Source: Pseudomonas sp. MWU13-2105 (GTDB lineage Bacteria > Pseudomonadota > Gammaproteobacteria > Pseudomonadales > Pseudomonadaceae). From it: DNA of 64,000 bases. Positions 18,025-25,980 of the stretch are shown here, piece after piece. The notes below the pieces were generated by a model, which saw only the letters and a list, made by a program, of their open reading frames with translations, was not told the origin of the DNA and made no database searches. How positions within the stretch are numbered: position 1 is the first letter of the stretch; each line of letters begins with the position of its first letter. Made by a program: the position numbers and the translations under genes. The stretch covers positions 372,001 through 436,000 of the forward strand of contig NZ_JALLIY010000001.1 in assembly GCF_023242315.1 (NCBI RefSeq), read 5' to 3'.

Positions 18025-18366
18025 ATGTTTTTACGTTACGCAGCACTTGCAGCGGTAGTCGTGGCGGCTTCCGGTTGCGTACAGGAGCGCGTGGTTCACG
18101 AGCGCCAGGTGGTGGTCGAACGACCCGCGCCGCAATACGTGGAAGTGGTGGCACCGCAACCGCCGCCGCAGGAAGTCATCGAAGTGGAGCCGGCCTATCG
18201 CCCCGGTTTCGTCTGGGCCCGTGGCTATTGGCATTGGGACGGGCGGCGCTATGTGGCGATGCACGGTCATTGGGAACCGGTGCGCCAGGGTTATCGCTAT
18301 GTGCACCCGCACTGGGAACGGCATAACGATGGCTGGCATCTGCGTGCAGGGGCCTGGATCAACTGA
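18025..18366 (+). CDS. YXWGXW-repeat small lipoprotein
   Basis: 113 residues after a strong GAGGAGG site. The signal ends in VVAASGC, a lipobox, so the mature protein starts at that cysteine. A Val/Pro/Gln-rich linker (VVEVEP-like, VVAPQPPPQEV) leads to two or three aromatic repeats: WARGYWHWDGRRYVAMHGHW and YVHPHWERHNDGWHLRAGAW. Similar proteins sit in the outer membrane and are often linked to envelope stress; the function is unknown. It stands alone, 265 bp from the DUF1800 gene start, in a gap where I see no clear operator. Confidence 0.82.
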   Translation: MFLRYAALAAVVVAASGCVQERVVHERQVVVERPAPQYVEVVAPQPPPQEVIEVEPAYRPGFVWARGYWHWDGRRYVAMHGHWEPVRQGYRYVHPHWERHNDGWHLRAGAWIN

Positions 18367-18375
18367 TGATGTAGA

Positions 18376-18403
18376 TGTAGGAGCGAGCAAGCTCGCTCCT
18401 ACA
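18376..18403. terminator. Compact REP/bidirectional hairpin between convergent genes
   Basis: TGTAGGAGCGAGC and GCTCGCTCCTACA are perfect 13-bp arms with a 2-base loop, 9 bp after the lipoprotein stop and just before the end of psiE. It probably works as a bidirectional transcription barrier, although it lacks a T tract. Confidence 0.7.
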
Positions 18404-18408
18404 AGGTG

Positions 18409-18909
18409 TCAAAGCTCGCCCTTCTCCACTTCCGGATGCTCGCTGGAGCCCTCGCCGATCTTGCGTTGCGGATGCTCGATCTTCACCGATGGGAATTGCG
18501 ATGAGGCATAGCGCACCACCAGGATCGCCAGCGCCAGCAACAGGATCGCACCGGAAAGGTAAACCACGCCCATATCCGGCGGATTGTGGTGCGACACGTT
18601 GGAGATCAGCAGCCGGGTCAGCGCGGTGATCGCCACGTAGATCAGGAAGCGCACCGGCATGTGGTTGGTCTTGAAGTAGATCCCCACCATCGCCCCCAGT
18701 TCGAGGTAGATGAACAGCAGCAGGATGTCGTCGATCTTCAGATGACCCTCTTCGATCATCACCAAAAACTCCATCACCGCCGCCCAGGCAGTCACCCCGC
18801 CGATGGCGAACAGCGCCAGGTAATGAAACGACTCGACCAACAGGTTGCCCAGGGACTCGGCCACCTGATGCACATTTTGTCGCAGGTTCTCGGCCCAATT
18901 GATTTTCAC
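18409..18909 (-). CDS. psiE: PsiE-family phosphate-starvation-inducible membrane protein
   Basis: 166 residues if translation starts at the GTG at 18909 (VKINWAENLRQNVHQV), which has AAGGAA upstream; the longer frame adds a 24-residue histidine-rich peptide that looks spurious. Four membrane helices: FHYLALFAIGGVTAWAAVMEF, ILLLFIYLELGAMVGIYF, RFLIYVAITALTRLLI and LSGAILLLALAILVVRY. The family is defined by E. coli PsiE, induced under phosphate limitation; its role is unknown. I see no clear PHO box upstream. Confidence 0.83.
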   Translation of the reverse strand: MKINWAENLRQNVHQVAESLGNLLVESFHYLALFAIGGVTAWAAVMEFLVMIEEGHLKIDDILLLFIYLELGAMVGIYFKTNHMPVRFLIYVAITALTRLLISNVSHHNPPDMGVVYLSGAILLLALAILVVRYASSQFPSVKIEHPQRKIGEGSSEHPEVEKGEL

Positions 18910-19076
18910 GGTACAGGTTCCTTGGTTCGGCTTGATCGAATGATGCGGGTGGAAGATGACTGTTGTCCCTCTCTGCACAAGCATGCAGAAAAAAGGCCAG
19001 GGACAGGGGGTGAGATGATAGTAGGTGGTCGGCGCTAATCCATGACTCGACCACCACGTAATGAAGTTCTACCTAT

Positions 19077-19856
19077 TCATACTGAGGATCGATAACGCTC
19101 TGCTGGCTCGGAGTTGCTAAAGCCGGAAGCGAGAACACTCCTTGCCTGCTCGAAAGCCTCCCAGGCTGCCACTTCAGGCACAGGAGGAATTGTCACCAAC
19201 TCCCGGCGATCAAAGCCGACCAACGCAGCATCCACCAAAGCCTCTACTTCCATGACGTCTGGCACCTTGCTGATGTCACCACCCGCTCGCTCATATATTT
19301 CAGTGCGCGTTGCCGCAGGCAGTACGGCTTGCACGTACACCCCTTTTGCTGAAACTTCGGCCGCAAGGCTTTGCGACAGCGTCAGCACGTAGGCCTTGGT
19401 GGCGGCATAGATCCCATGAGAATACTCTGGTAGCAGCGCCAACACCGAAGCAATGTTGATGATAGAGCCGTTGCCACGCGCCAGCATATTATCGATGACG
19501 GCAGAGGCAAGCAGGGTTGGAGCGATGACGTTGAGGCGCAGCAAGGTTTGCATCTTGTCAGGCTCAGCGCTGGCAAAGTCACCGACCAGTGCTGCCCCGG
19601 CGTTATTCACCAGGATATCGATTACTGGTGCGCTGCGCAGGCGCTTCAGAACAGAGTCGAGTTGGATCGAGTCGGTCAAGTCGGCAGTGATGACTTCAAC
19701 TGAAATACCATGCGCATCGCACAACTCGGATGCAAGCGCATTGAGTCGATCAGTGGCGCGAGCGACAAGCACTAGATCATGGCCTCGCGCTGCCAAGCGG
19801 CGTGCGTAGATTGCACCAATGCCGCTTGAGGCGCCGGTGATAAGGGCGGTCGACAT
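19077..19856 (-). CDS. Short-chain dehydrogenase/reductase, classical type
   Basis: 259 residues from MSTALITGASSGIGAIYARR, preceded by GAGGAG. NAD(P)-binding TGASSGIG, NNAG (DILVNNAGAALVG), and the catalytic set in IINIASVLALLPEYSHGIYAATKAYVL (Ser, Tyr-x-x-x-Lys as YAATK). The C-terminus (VPDVMEVEALVDAALVGFDRRELVTIPPV) resembles the YqjQ/DltE-like SDR group. The substrate is unknown. It belongs to an AT-richer patch with a second SDR, a YCII protein and a SnoaL-like protein, all on the minus strand. Confidence 0.88.
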   Translation of the reverse strand: MSTALITGASSGIGAIYARRLAARGHDLVLVARATDRLNALASELCDAHGISVEVITADLTDSIQLDSVLKRLRSAPVIDILVNNAGAALVGDFASAEPDKMQTLLRLNVIAPTLLASAVIDNMLARGNGSIINIASVLALLPEYSHGIYAATKAYVLTLSQSLAAEVSAKGVYVQAVLPAATRTEIYERAGGDISKVPDVMEVEALVDAALVGFDRRELVTIPPVPEVAAWEAFEQARSVLASGFSNSEPAERYRSSV

Positions 19857-19954
19857 AAAAAGACTCCTCATAATAATTACAATGTCTTGCGCTGTAATCT
19901 GTAAATCATTAGCGCTTATAAAGTCGCATGGTGAATTGGTGTTGCGACGTACAT

Positions 19955-19965
19955 GGGGGGGGGGG
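19955..19965. repeat. Run of 11 G
   Basis: An uninterrupted G11 directly abuts the stop codon of the YCII gene (19966-19968), between it and the downstream SDR. Such long homopolymers are rare in this window and prone to slippage. Confidence 0.9.
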
Positions 19966-20262
19966 TCAAGGACGCGCTGTCAGGTGCAGCATGGTGTAGT
20001 GCTCGTAATGGCCAACTCCGTTCTTGATGATGGGGTCTTGCGATGTCAACTCAATAACATTCTGGTCGTCAGCAAGTTGGTAAAGTGAGACGCCATAACC
20101 TCCCGCCTCATCTATTACAGGGCCGTGAGCGACAATCAATCCTTTATTGAGCAGGTCATTCATATACACACCATGCTGCTTCATCCACTCCCGCTCATTG
20201 CTAGACATGGTTGCCAGGAAGTCTGCGCGTGGTGGAATGAATTTACACAAAAAATATTTCAT
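19966..20262 (-). CDS. YCII-related domain protein
   Basis: 98 residues from MKYFLCKFIPPRADFLATM. YCII features: EREWMKQHGVYMNDLLNKGLIVAHGPVID, then GGYGVSLYQLADDQNVIELTSQDPI and a His-rich end (GVGHYEHYTMLHL). The fold is ferredoxin-like; some members are dehydratases or act on small aromatic compounds, but most are uncharacterised. GGAA upstream supports this start; the longer frame starts with TTG. Codon use is AT-richer than in the flanking core genes. Probably co-transcribed with the SDR downstream. Confidence 0.78.
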   Translation of the reverse strand: MKYFLCKFIPPRADFLATMSSNEREWMKQHGVYMNDLLNKGLIVAHGPVIDEAGGYGVSLYQLADDQNVIELTSQDPIIKNGVGHYEHYTMLHLTARP

Positions 20263-20448
20263 GCCTTGGTTCCGTGATATATAGAAAACAGTTTTTTCCA
20301 GGCGAAGTTCTGCTATGGAGTACAACTCGCGCTCCGCGCCGTTCGCAAATTAAAAGTGCAGTCGCGACTTGAAAAGCCAAGCCGACTGGCTTTGGGGCAC
20401 GCCAGATATGATGAGCAGACTGTCGGGGCCGACTTTAAAAAAGCTTAC

Positions 20449-20901
20449 TCACTCGACAGCAACTGGAATAGCAGCAATTCGCTTGCCCACCTCAGCGGAT
20501 AATGCCAGCACGACGCCTGCTGGTCGCATCATTACCATGAAGTCAGTAATCTTGCCCTCATCATTGAACTCAATAAGGTCGGCACCCGTTACACGGTCAT
20601 CGCCTATAGCTGCACTGAACTCCAGTACATAGCCTGTTTCACTACCGAAGTGCCTGTGATATTCAAAGTTTTCGAGAACGCTAAACACCGCAGGCAGAAT
20701 CACCTGCATTGGGCCCTTACCTTGATAGGGTTCGAAGGTAGATGGATTGCGAAAGACAACGTCCTCGGCGAGCAAGCTTGAAAGCTCTTTCCAATCTGAC
20801 TCGGCAACGATGCGATGCCACTCCTGGATTCCTGCCTGGGCGGCCGCATGTGGCCGAGCTGTTTGGATAGAATGTGCAGTATGCTGGTCAACTTTCTTCA
20901 T
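20449..20901 (-). CDS. SnoaL-like/NTF2-fold small protein
   Basis: 150 residues from the second of two close ATGs (20901), which stands 7 bases after CCGGAG; the first ATG touches the ribosome site. WHRIVAESDWKELSSLLAEDVVFRNPSTFEPYQGKGPM is the classic opening of the NTF2-like alpha+beta barrel, and AIGDDRVTGADLIEFNDEGKI gives the later strands. Such proteins include polyketide cyclases, isomerases and limonene-epoxide-type hydrolases; this one is uncharacterised. It sits between a YCII gene and an SDR in an acquired-looking patch. Confidence 0.78.
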   Translation of the reverse strand: MKKVDQHTAHSIQTARPHAAAQAGIQEWHRIVAESDWKELSSLLAEDVVFRNPSTFEPYQGKGPMQVILPAVFSVLENFEYHRHFGSETGYVLEFSAAIGDDRVTGADLIEFNDEGKITDFMVMMRPAGVVLALSAEVGKRIAAIPVAVE

Positions 20902-20966
20902 TTTCATCTCCGGTTCTATATATCCAGGGGGGCATTGCCTATGTCAGGCATTAAGTTTTGATTGGT

Positions 20967-21773
20967 TTATTTTGCCGACTGCACGCTCCTCAATATTGAG
21001 CCTTCAAACATTTTAGGCATGTAGCTTTGCAGAAAAAGAATCATGCCAGTCATTTTCCCTACCGGATTACTGAACTTGGAGCTCTTGGTTTCAATGAGCG
21101 CTCTGATTCTTTCCACAACGGCGCCTGGTTCTTCGGCTTCATCGATGCCTTTCTGTGTGGCAGCGTTGACTTTCGTCCGATAAGCGTCATAGTCAGCAAT
21201 GCGGTTGTTTGTTGCAGGAATCGCATTGACAGCCAAATTGGTCTTAAACCATACCGGCTCAACCATGTTGACCTTGATGTTGAATTGATCCAGCTCAAAA
21301 CGCAGAGATTTGAAGTAACCTTGAACCGCGTGCTTAGAGGCTGTGTAAAATGAAAGATTCGGCGGACCAATCAAACCGACGATAGAGCTGACAGTAATTA
21401 TCTGCCCCTGCTTTTGACGTCTGAAATAGGGGAGCAAGGCATTGGTCACCTTGACAGTGCCCCAAAAATTGGTCTCAAACTGTTGACGGCCAAGCTCCAC
21501 AGGCGTTTCTTCTGCGATACCAGTGACCATGTAACCGGCATTATTTACCAGAACGTCCAAATGCTTAATGTGCTGGAACAAATTTTCCGTAAACCGCTTG
21601 ATAGAAACATCATTATCAACATCCAGTTCAAGCAATTTGAACGGCAGTTGCGCTGCGTGTTTTTCGGGTGTACGGCTGGTGCCGATGACATTAAAACCTT
21701 GCTGGTGCAGGTTTTTCGCCAGCATCAATCCAAAGCCGGACGATGCACCAGTGATCAGGATTGTCTTTTTCAT
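20967..21773 (-). CDS. Short-chain dehydrogenase/reductase
   Basis: 268 residues from MKKTILITGASSGFGLMLAK. Motifs: TGASSGFG, DVLVNNAGYMVTG, and the active-site strand IITVSSIVGLIGPPNLSFYTASKHAV with Ser and YTASK. The C-terminal lid (VEPVWFKTNLAVNAIPATNNRIADYDAYR) is typical of SDRs acting on bulky hydrophobic ketones. The start could also be nine codons upstream at 21800 (MRPPITGRH), which would overlap the stop of a 30-codon frame; neither has a strong ribosome site. It is the first gene of the minus-strand patch and divergent from the AraC regulator, its likely controller. Confidence 0.88.
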   Translation of the reverse strand: MKKTILITGASSGFGLMLAKNLHQQGFNVIGTSRTPEKHAAQLPFKLLELDVDNDVSIKRFTENLFQHIKHLDVLVNNAGYMVTGIAEETPVELGRQQFETNFWGTVKVTNALLPYFRRQKQGQIITVSSIVGLIGPPNLSFYTASKHAVQGYFKSLRFELDQFNIKVNMVEPVWFKTNLAVNAIPATNNRIADYDAYRTKVNAATQKGIDEAEEPGAVVERIRALIETKSSKFSNPVGKMTGMILFLQSYMPKMFEGSILRSVQSAK

Positions 21774-21796
21774 ATGTCTACCAGTAATGGGAGGTC

Positions 21797-21889
21797 TCAT
21801 CCCTTCAAGTACGCGGTTGGTTCCGGCAGGTAGGGATTTGTCGCATCGATGACTTCATCGAACGGACGCTCCCGGCCCCCGGATGACAT
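21797..21889 (-). other. Possible 30-codon leader or gene remnant upstream of the SDR
   Basis: ATG at 21889 opens a 30-residue frame (begins MSSGGRERPF, ends PEPTAYLKG) whose TGA overlaps an alternative SDR start at 21800. The amino-acid mix looks protein-like rather than random, but there is no ribosome site. It could be a coupled leader peptide or the C-terminal scrap of a lost gene. Confidence 0.3.
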
Positions 21890-22068
21890 ATAGACTGCTG
21901 GGGATACCACAATTTGACACTCGCCTAACGCGCCTATATGACTGCAGAACCCGCCAAGATCGCTCTGGCATATTGGCGCGATCTGTCGTTGTCGTGGCGT
22001 GATCGGCTCACTAGACTGGGGTGCCTGAATACTGGAAATACCCCCCAAAAAAGGAGGAATTAAATTTC

Positions 22069-23142
22069 ATGGCAGGCAAGCGCAGCTCCGTTTTGGACTT
22101 CTCTGTTTGGCCCGGATGGCGATTGCTGATGCATGATGCCGGATTGGCCACTGCACCTGTTTTGCGGCGCGCACAGATGCCAGGCGATCTGTTCACGCGG
22201 CAGAACGTGCGCTTGGATTCCGCACATTTTTTCAAGCTGTGGCGGGCGATTGATGCTGAGGCTGCGGCTGTTTGCGCAGAGTTGCCTGCGCCGTTGCAGA
22301 TCGCGAGGGTAATGTCCTCCGACTGGTTTGATCCGGAGCTTTTCGCAGCATTGTGCAGTACCAATTTAGGCGGCGCTCTCGAACGGATTGCCCAGTACGT
22401 GCGGCTAATAGCACCTATGACGATTCGGGTCGTTCGTACTGACGCGCACACCACGGTAACCATGGACTTTCTAGATCCTTCCGAGCCGCCACCAGAAGTT
22501 TTCTTAGCCTTTAAAATCGTGTTCTTCGTGCAACTGGCAAGGTTGGCGACTCGTAGCCATGTGCAACCGTTGCAAGTGAGCTGGCCCTCGCTAGCTATTG
22601 AGTCGGATTCAGATGCCTATCAGGCTTACTTCGGCATTCCTGTGACTAGAAGCCCCCTGGCCTGCGTAGTATTCGCTGCAGCAGACGTCGAACGACCTTT
22701 TCTGACCGAGAACCACAAGATGTGGTTGTTCTTCGAACCTAGCCTGCGTCAGCGATTGTCCGACTTGGAGAGGACGTGCGGCATGGCCGATAGGGTACGC
22801 AGTGTCCTGCTTGAATCCTTGCCCGCAGGCGAGGTATCGATGCAGTCGGTCAGTCGAAAGCTCGCGGTCAGTACCCGCACATTGCAGCGTAAACTGCACG
22901 ATGAAGGGACAACGTTTCAACAGACATTAGATACGCTACGCGCTTCGTTGGCGCGTCACTATCTACGGAACACGGCCATGTCGAGCGCTGAGATCTCTTT
23001 CCTTCTAGGGTTTGATGATTCCAATTCCTTTGCTCGAGCATTTCAGTCCTGGAGTGGCATTACGCCGGCCAGGGCGAGATCGCAAATGCTTGTCTCCAGT
23101 GATCCTCAGCTTTCCGTAGCAAAGCGGGAGCAGCAGGATTGA
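22069..23142 (+). CDS. AraC-family regulator with arabinose-binding-like N-domain (OruR/ArgR type)
   Basis: 357 residues from MAGKRSSVLDFSVWPGWR with GGAGG upstream. The N-terminal about 200 residues match the PF12625 type of sensor (TRQNVRLDSAHFFKLWRAIDAEA, LIAPMTIRVVRTDAH). The C-terminal region has two helix-turn-helix motifs: VSMQSVSRKLAVSTRTLQRKL and AEISFLLGFDDSNSFARAF. It is divergent from the SDR/SnoaL/YCII/SDR run and is the obvious candidate regulator. It lies at the right edge of the AT-richer patch. Confidence 0.9.
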   Translation: MAGKRSSVLDFSVWPGWRLLMHDAGLATAPVLRRAQMPGDLFTRQNVRLDSAHFFKLWRAIDAEAAAVCAELPAPLQIARVMSSDWFDPELFAALCSTNLGGALERIAQYVRLIAPMTIRVVRTDAHTTVTMDFLDPSEPPPEVFLAFKIVFFVQLARLATRSHVQPLQVSWPSLAIESDSDAYQAYFGIPVTRSPLACVVFAAADVERPFLTENHKMWLFFEPSLRQRLSDLERTCGMADRVRSVLLESLPAGEVSMQSVSRKLAVSTRTLQRKLHDEGTTFQQTLDTLRASLARHYLRNTAMSSAEISFLLGFDDSNSFARAFQSWSGITPARARSQMLVSSDPQLSVAKREQQD

Positions 23143-23361
23143 CCTTGCATTTGCTAGCGCGGTCAGCGTGTTCCTGGCCGAGCAGCTCTCCCCCTTATTG
23201 TCGCTGTCAGTCATAAACATCCCCATTTGTCTATCCCCTATCTCAAGGGGAGCGGTGTCCGCGAGATCGCCAAAGGCAGCGCAGCCCACCTGACAAACCA
23301 CGAAATAGGTCTACATTAAAAAGCCACTACCCAAAACCTGGGGATTCGCTTATGCTTTTAG

Positions 23362-23377
23362 CTGTATATAAATACAG
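23362..23377. promoter_or_regulatory. LexA box
   Basis: CTGTATATAAATACAG, 43 bp before the yebG start, fits the gammaproteobacterial LexA consensus CTG-N10-CAG with the TATA-rich centre. It indicates SOS control of the next gene. Confidence 0.88.
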
Positions 23378-23420
23378 TAATTGCAAAACACAACTATCGT
23401 GAAGGCATGTGAGGTGGTGA

Positions 23421-23687
23421 ATGGCCGTCGAAGTGGTATACCGCAGCAGCCGAGATCTGGAGCGTTTGTTCATGGATAAAGCCGAAGCTGACCGTCATGA
23501 CAAAATGCTCGAATTGGCCGAGCTGTTGGCCGAAGTCCTGCAAAAAGCCGTGCCCTCGCTGAGCGAGCAGCAGGTGGAAGAAGCCGGCATCTACATGGCG
23601 AAAAACCGCGATGTGTTCGCCCGGGCGTTCAAGAGCCAGCCGGATGCACTGAGCGAATTGCTCTCGGCCCCGGTTCCTGCCGAATAA
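23421..23687 (+). CDS. yebG: YebG-family SOS-induced protein
   Basis: 88 residues: MAVEVVYRSSRDLERLFMDKAEADRHDKMLE... with AELLAEVLQKAVPSLSEQQVEEAGIYMAKNRD, closely following E. coli YebG (VEVKYVVIREGEEKMSFTSKKEAD pattern). YebG is a small DNA-damage-inducible protein of unknown mechanism. AGGTGG serves as ribosome site. The perfect LexA box just upstream supports the identification. The gene stands alone; the 278 bp before it hold this box and no other feature I recognise. Confidence 0.88.
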   Translation: MAVEVVYRSSRDLERLFMDKAEADRHDKMLELAELLAEVLQKAVPSLSEQQVEEAGIYMAKNRDVFARAFKSQPDALSELLSAPVPAE

Positions 23688-23703
23688 GACCGCGCCACAT
23701 GAC

Positions 23704-23787
23704 GTGGGAGCCGGCTTGCCGGCGATGGCATCCTTGAAGGCAACGCCAGGCTTGTCGGCCTTATCGCCAGCAAACCGGCTCCGACAA
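23704..23787. repeat. REP-type inverted pair
   Basis: GTGGGAGCCGGCTTGCCGGCGATGGC at the left is answered by GCCAGCAAACCGGCTCCGACA at the right, between convergent yebG and the dehydrogenase gene. Confidence 0.7.
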
Positions 23788-23817
23788 GAGATCGCATTCA
23801 ATCCTGACCGAATAGCC

Positions 23818-24837
23818 CTACCGGTAAAGCAGGCGCTCCGCCAGCTCGTCGGCCACCCGTGCCGGCGAGCGCTTTTCCGCCTGGGCATGGGCAAAGACTT
23901 CGGTCAGGCGCGAACCGATACGGGACAAATGGGCGGTGATGGTCGACAGCTCCTCGCCCTGATGCCTGAGGGCGACATAGATCAAGCCACCGGAACTGAT
24001 TACGTAGTCGGGCGCATAAAGAATGCCGCGTTTTTCCAACTGATCGGCGACGTTGATATGGGTCAGTTGGGTACTGGCCGAACCGGCCACCGCCGCGCAA
24101 CGCAGCTGCGCCACGCTCTGGCTGGTGAGCACATTACCCACGCTGCACGGGGCAAGAATATCGCAGGGGGTACTGAGCAAGGCTTCACAGGCGATCGGAT
24201 GCGCCCCCAGTTGTTCCATGGCCAGTTGCACCTTGCCCGGGTCGGTATCGCTGACCAGCAGCTCCGCTCCCGCCGCGTGCAACTGCTCGGCCAGGGCATA
24301 GCCGACATTGCCCAGCCCCTGTACGGCCACCCGTAGCCCCTCCAGGTTGTCGCTGCCCAAGCGCGCCATGGCAGTGGTGCGAATCCCGGCGAACACGCCC
24401 ATGGCCGCATGTGGCGACGGGTCGCCGGCGCTGGTAGTGCTGGTGACGTGCTGGGTATATTGGGCAATGCAGTCCATATCGGCGGTGGAGGTCCCGCTGT
24501 CGATGGCGGTGATATAGCGCCCGTTGAGCTGCTCGATACAACGACCGAAGGCTTCGAACAGGGCGGCGCGGCTTTCCACATGGGGCGGACGAATGATCAC
24601 CGCCTTGCCCCCGCCCACCGACAATCCGGCGAGCGCAGCCTTGTAGCTCATGCCCTGGGCCAGGCGGATGGCATCGACCATGGCACTTTCATCATTGGGA
24701 TAGGCCAGATAACGACAGCCGCCCAGCGCCGGCCCGAGACGACGATTATGGATGGCGATCACCGCCTTCAATCCGGTGACCGGATCAACACTGAGGTGCA
24801 GCGACTCAAGACGAGTGCTTTGCATGAGAGCGAACAT
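23818..24837 (-). CDS. Glu/Leu/Phe/Val dehydrogenase family, leucine-dehydrogenase-like
   Basis: 339 residues. The N-domain has GPALGGCRYLAYPNDE, the lysines in MSYKAALAGLSVGGGKAVI, and SGTSTADMDCIAQYT (catalytic Asp region); the second domain has the NAD-binding VAVQGLGNVGYALAEQL and LVSDTDPG. This matches branched-chain amino acid (leucine) dehydrogenases, which deaminate L-Leu/Val/Ile with NAD+. Two usually conserved spots differ: the Asn pair expected in GSANNQL reads GSASTQL, and NAGG reads SSGG. The substrate may therefore be changed or activity reduced. A single gene, convergent with yebG. Confidence 0.82.
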   Translation of the reverse strand: MFALMQSTRLESLHLSVDPVTGLKAVIAIHNRRLGPALGGCRYLAYPNDESAMVDAIRLAQGMSYKAALAGLSVGGGKAVIIRPPHVESRAALFEAFGRCIEQLNGRYITAIDSGTSTADMDCIAQYTQHVTSTTSAGDPSPHAAMGVFAGIRTTAMARLGSDNLEGLRVAVQGLGNVGYALAEQLHAAGAELLVSDTDPGKVQLAMEQLGAHPIACEALLSTPCDILAPCSVGNVLTSQSVAQLRCAAVAGSASTQLTHINVADQLEKRGILYAPDYVISSGGLIYVALRHQGEELSTITAHLSRIGSRLTEVFAHAQAEKRSPARVADELAERLLYR

Positions 24838-25014
24838 CGAGAGGCCCCCTGGATACTACCTGTAGCGAGTATAGGCTTCGTGGGAAAGCTTGCAGAAGCA
24901 AGCAGGAATAAGCCTTTGGCGTTTGCAGGCTTTGCGACATAACCCTCAAACGCCGCAAGAGACTGGACGAAAGCCCGGCGCGGGGCTAAAACAGAGACTC
25001 TGCCGGAGATCTCG

Positions 25015-25818
25015 ATGAACCCCCGCCAAGCCTTTTTCGCCTGCCTGCAACGCACTCCGCCCGCAGTGTTCGAAGCGGCCTTGTGGGTGGCCGCCGAACA
25101 TGACCCGCAGGTCCGTCCCGAGGCCGTGCTGCGGGATTTCCGCGACCTGCAGCAGCGGGTCAGCGCCGGCCTGCCGATGCTGCCCGTCAGCGAGTTGGGC
25201 CAGCCGCTGTTGCGCCGGCTGAATGACCTGGGCTTCCAGCAGGACGAGTTCACCCCGCTGCGTCCGCACGCGGCGCTGCTCGACAAGGTCTTGCAGCGGC
25301 GACGCGGGCAACCGCTGGTGCTCGCGTTGATCGCCCTGGAACTGGCCCGGCAGTTGGAGATACCGCTGGAGGGGGTGAATTTCCCCGGGCATTTCCTGCT
25401 ACGGGTGCCGGGGGCCGACCATCTGCTCGACCCGTGCGGCGGACGACGTCTTTATCCCAATGACTGCCGTGAGCTGCTGACCCGCCAGTATGGTCCGAGC
25501 ACAGTGCTGAAGGCCGAACATATGCACACGGCCACACCAGTACAGATGCTCCAGCGCCTGTCGCGCAACCTGCGGCAATTGCACCAGGCCAACGACGATT
25601 TCCTCGGCGCCCTGGTAGATGCCGAACGGGTCCTGGAACTGGGCCAGGCCAATGCCGGCGACTACCTGGCCCGCGCCAGCCTGTACCAGCGCCTCGATTG
25701 CCCGCGGGCCGAACGCCATGACCTGGAACGGGCACTGTTGCTCAGCGAAGACCCGCTCCAGCGACTACGGCTGACGGAGCGACTGGGGCAATTGCCACCG
25801 AATGCGGTGGTGCATTAG
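25015..25818 (+). CDS. SirB1-family transglutaminase-like/TPR protein
   Basis: 267 residues. The SirB1 core is visible: LLDKVLQRRRGQPLVLALIALELARQLEIPLEGVNFPGHFLLR (transglutaminase-like fold) with the HLLDPCGGRRLYPNDCRELL stretch, then helical repeats (DDFLGALVDAERVLELGQ, YLARASLYQRLDCPRAERHDLERAL) like TPR units. The family is conserved in proteobacteria with no assigned reaction. The start at 25015 follows GGAGATCTCG, a plausible ribosome site. A single gene. Confidence 0.82.
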   Translation: MNPRQAFFACLQRTPPAVFEAALWVAAEHDPQVRPEAVLRDFRDLQQRVSAGLPMLPVSELGQPLLRRLNDLGFQQDEFTPLRPHAALLDKVLQRRRGQPLVLALIALELARQLEIPLEGVNFPGHFLLRVPGADHLLDPCGGRRLYPNDCRELLTRQYGPSTVLKAEHMHTATPVQMLQRLSRNLRQLHQANDDFLGALVDAERVLELGQANAGDYLARASLYQRLDCPRAERHDLERALLLSEDPLQRLRLTERLGQLPPNAVVH

Positions 25819-25890
25819 GCAATTGCGAGAGGATCCGCTTCGGTCGCATCGTGGACCCAGCAAACCTTTATGGTGAGACACCTATCTTCA

Positions 25891-25965
25891 TGTGGGAGCG
25901 GAGCTTGCCCACGAAGGGGCCACTGATGCCGCTAAAAGCTTCGCGGGCAAGCTCCGCTCCCACAA
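25891..25965. repeat. REP-type inverted pair
   Basis: TGTGGGAGCGGAGCTTGCC at the left and GGCAAGCTCCGCTCCCACA at the right, about 37 bp apart, between convergent genes. Confidence 0.8.
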
Positions 25966-25980
25966 GATGTTCAGCGTGCC

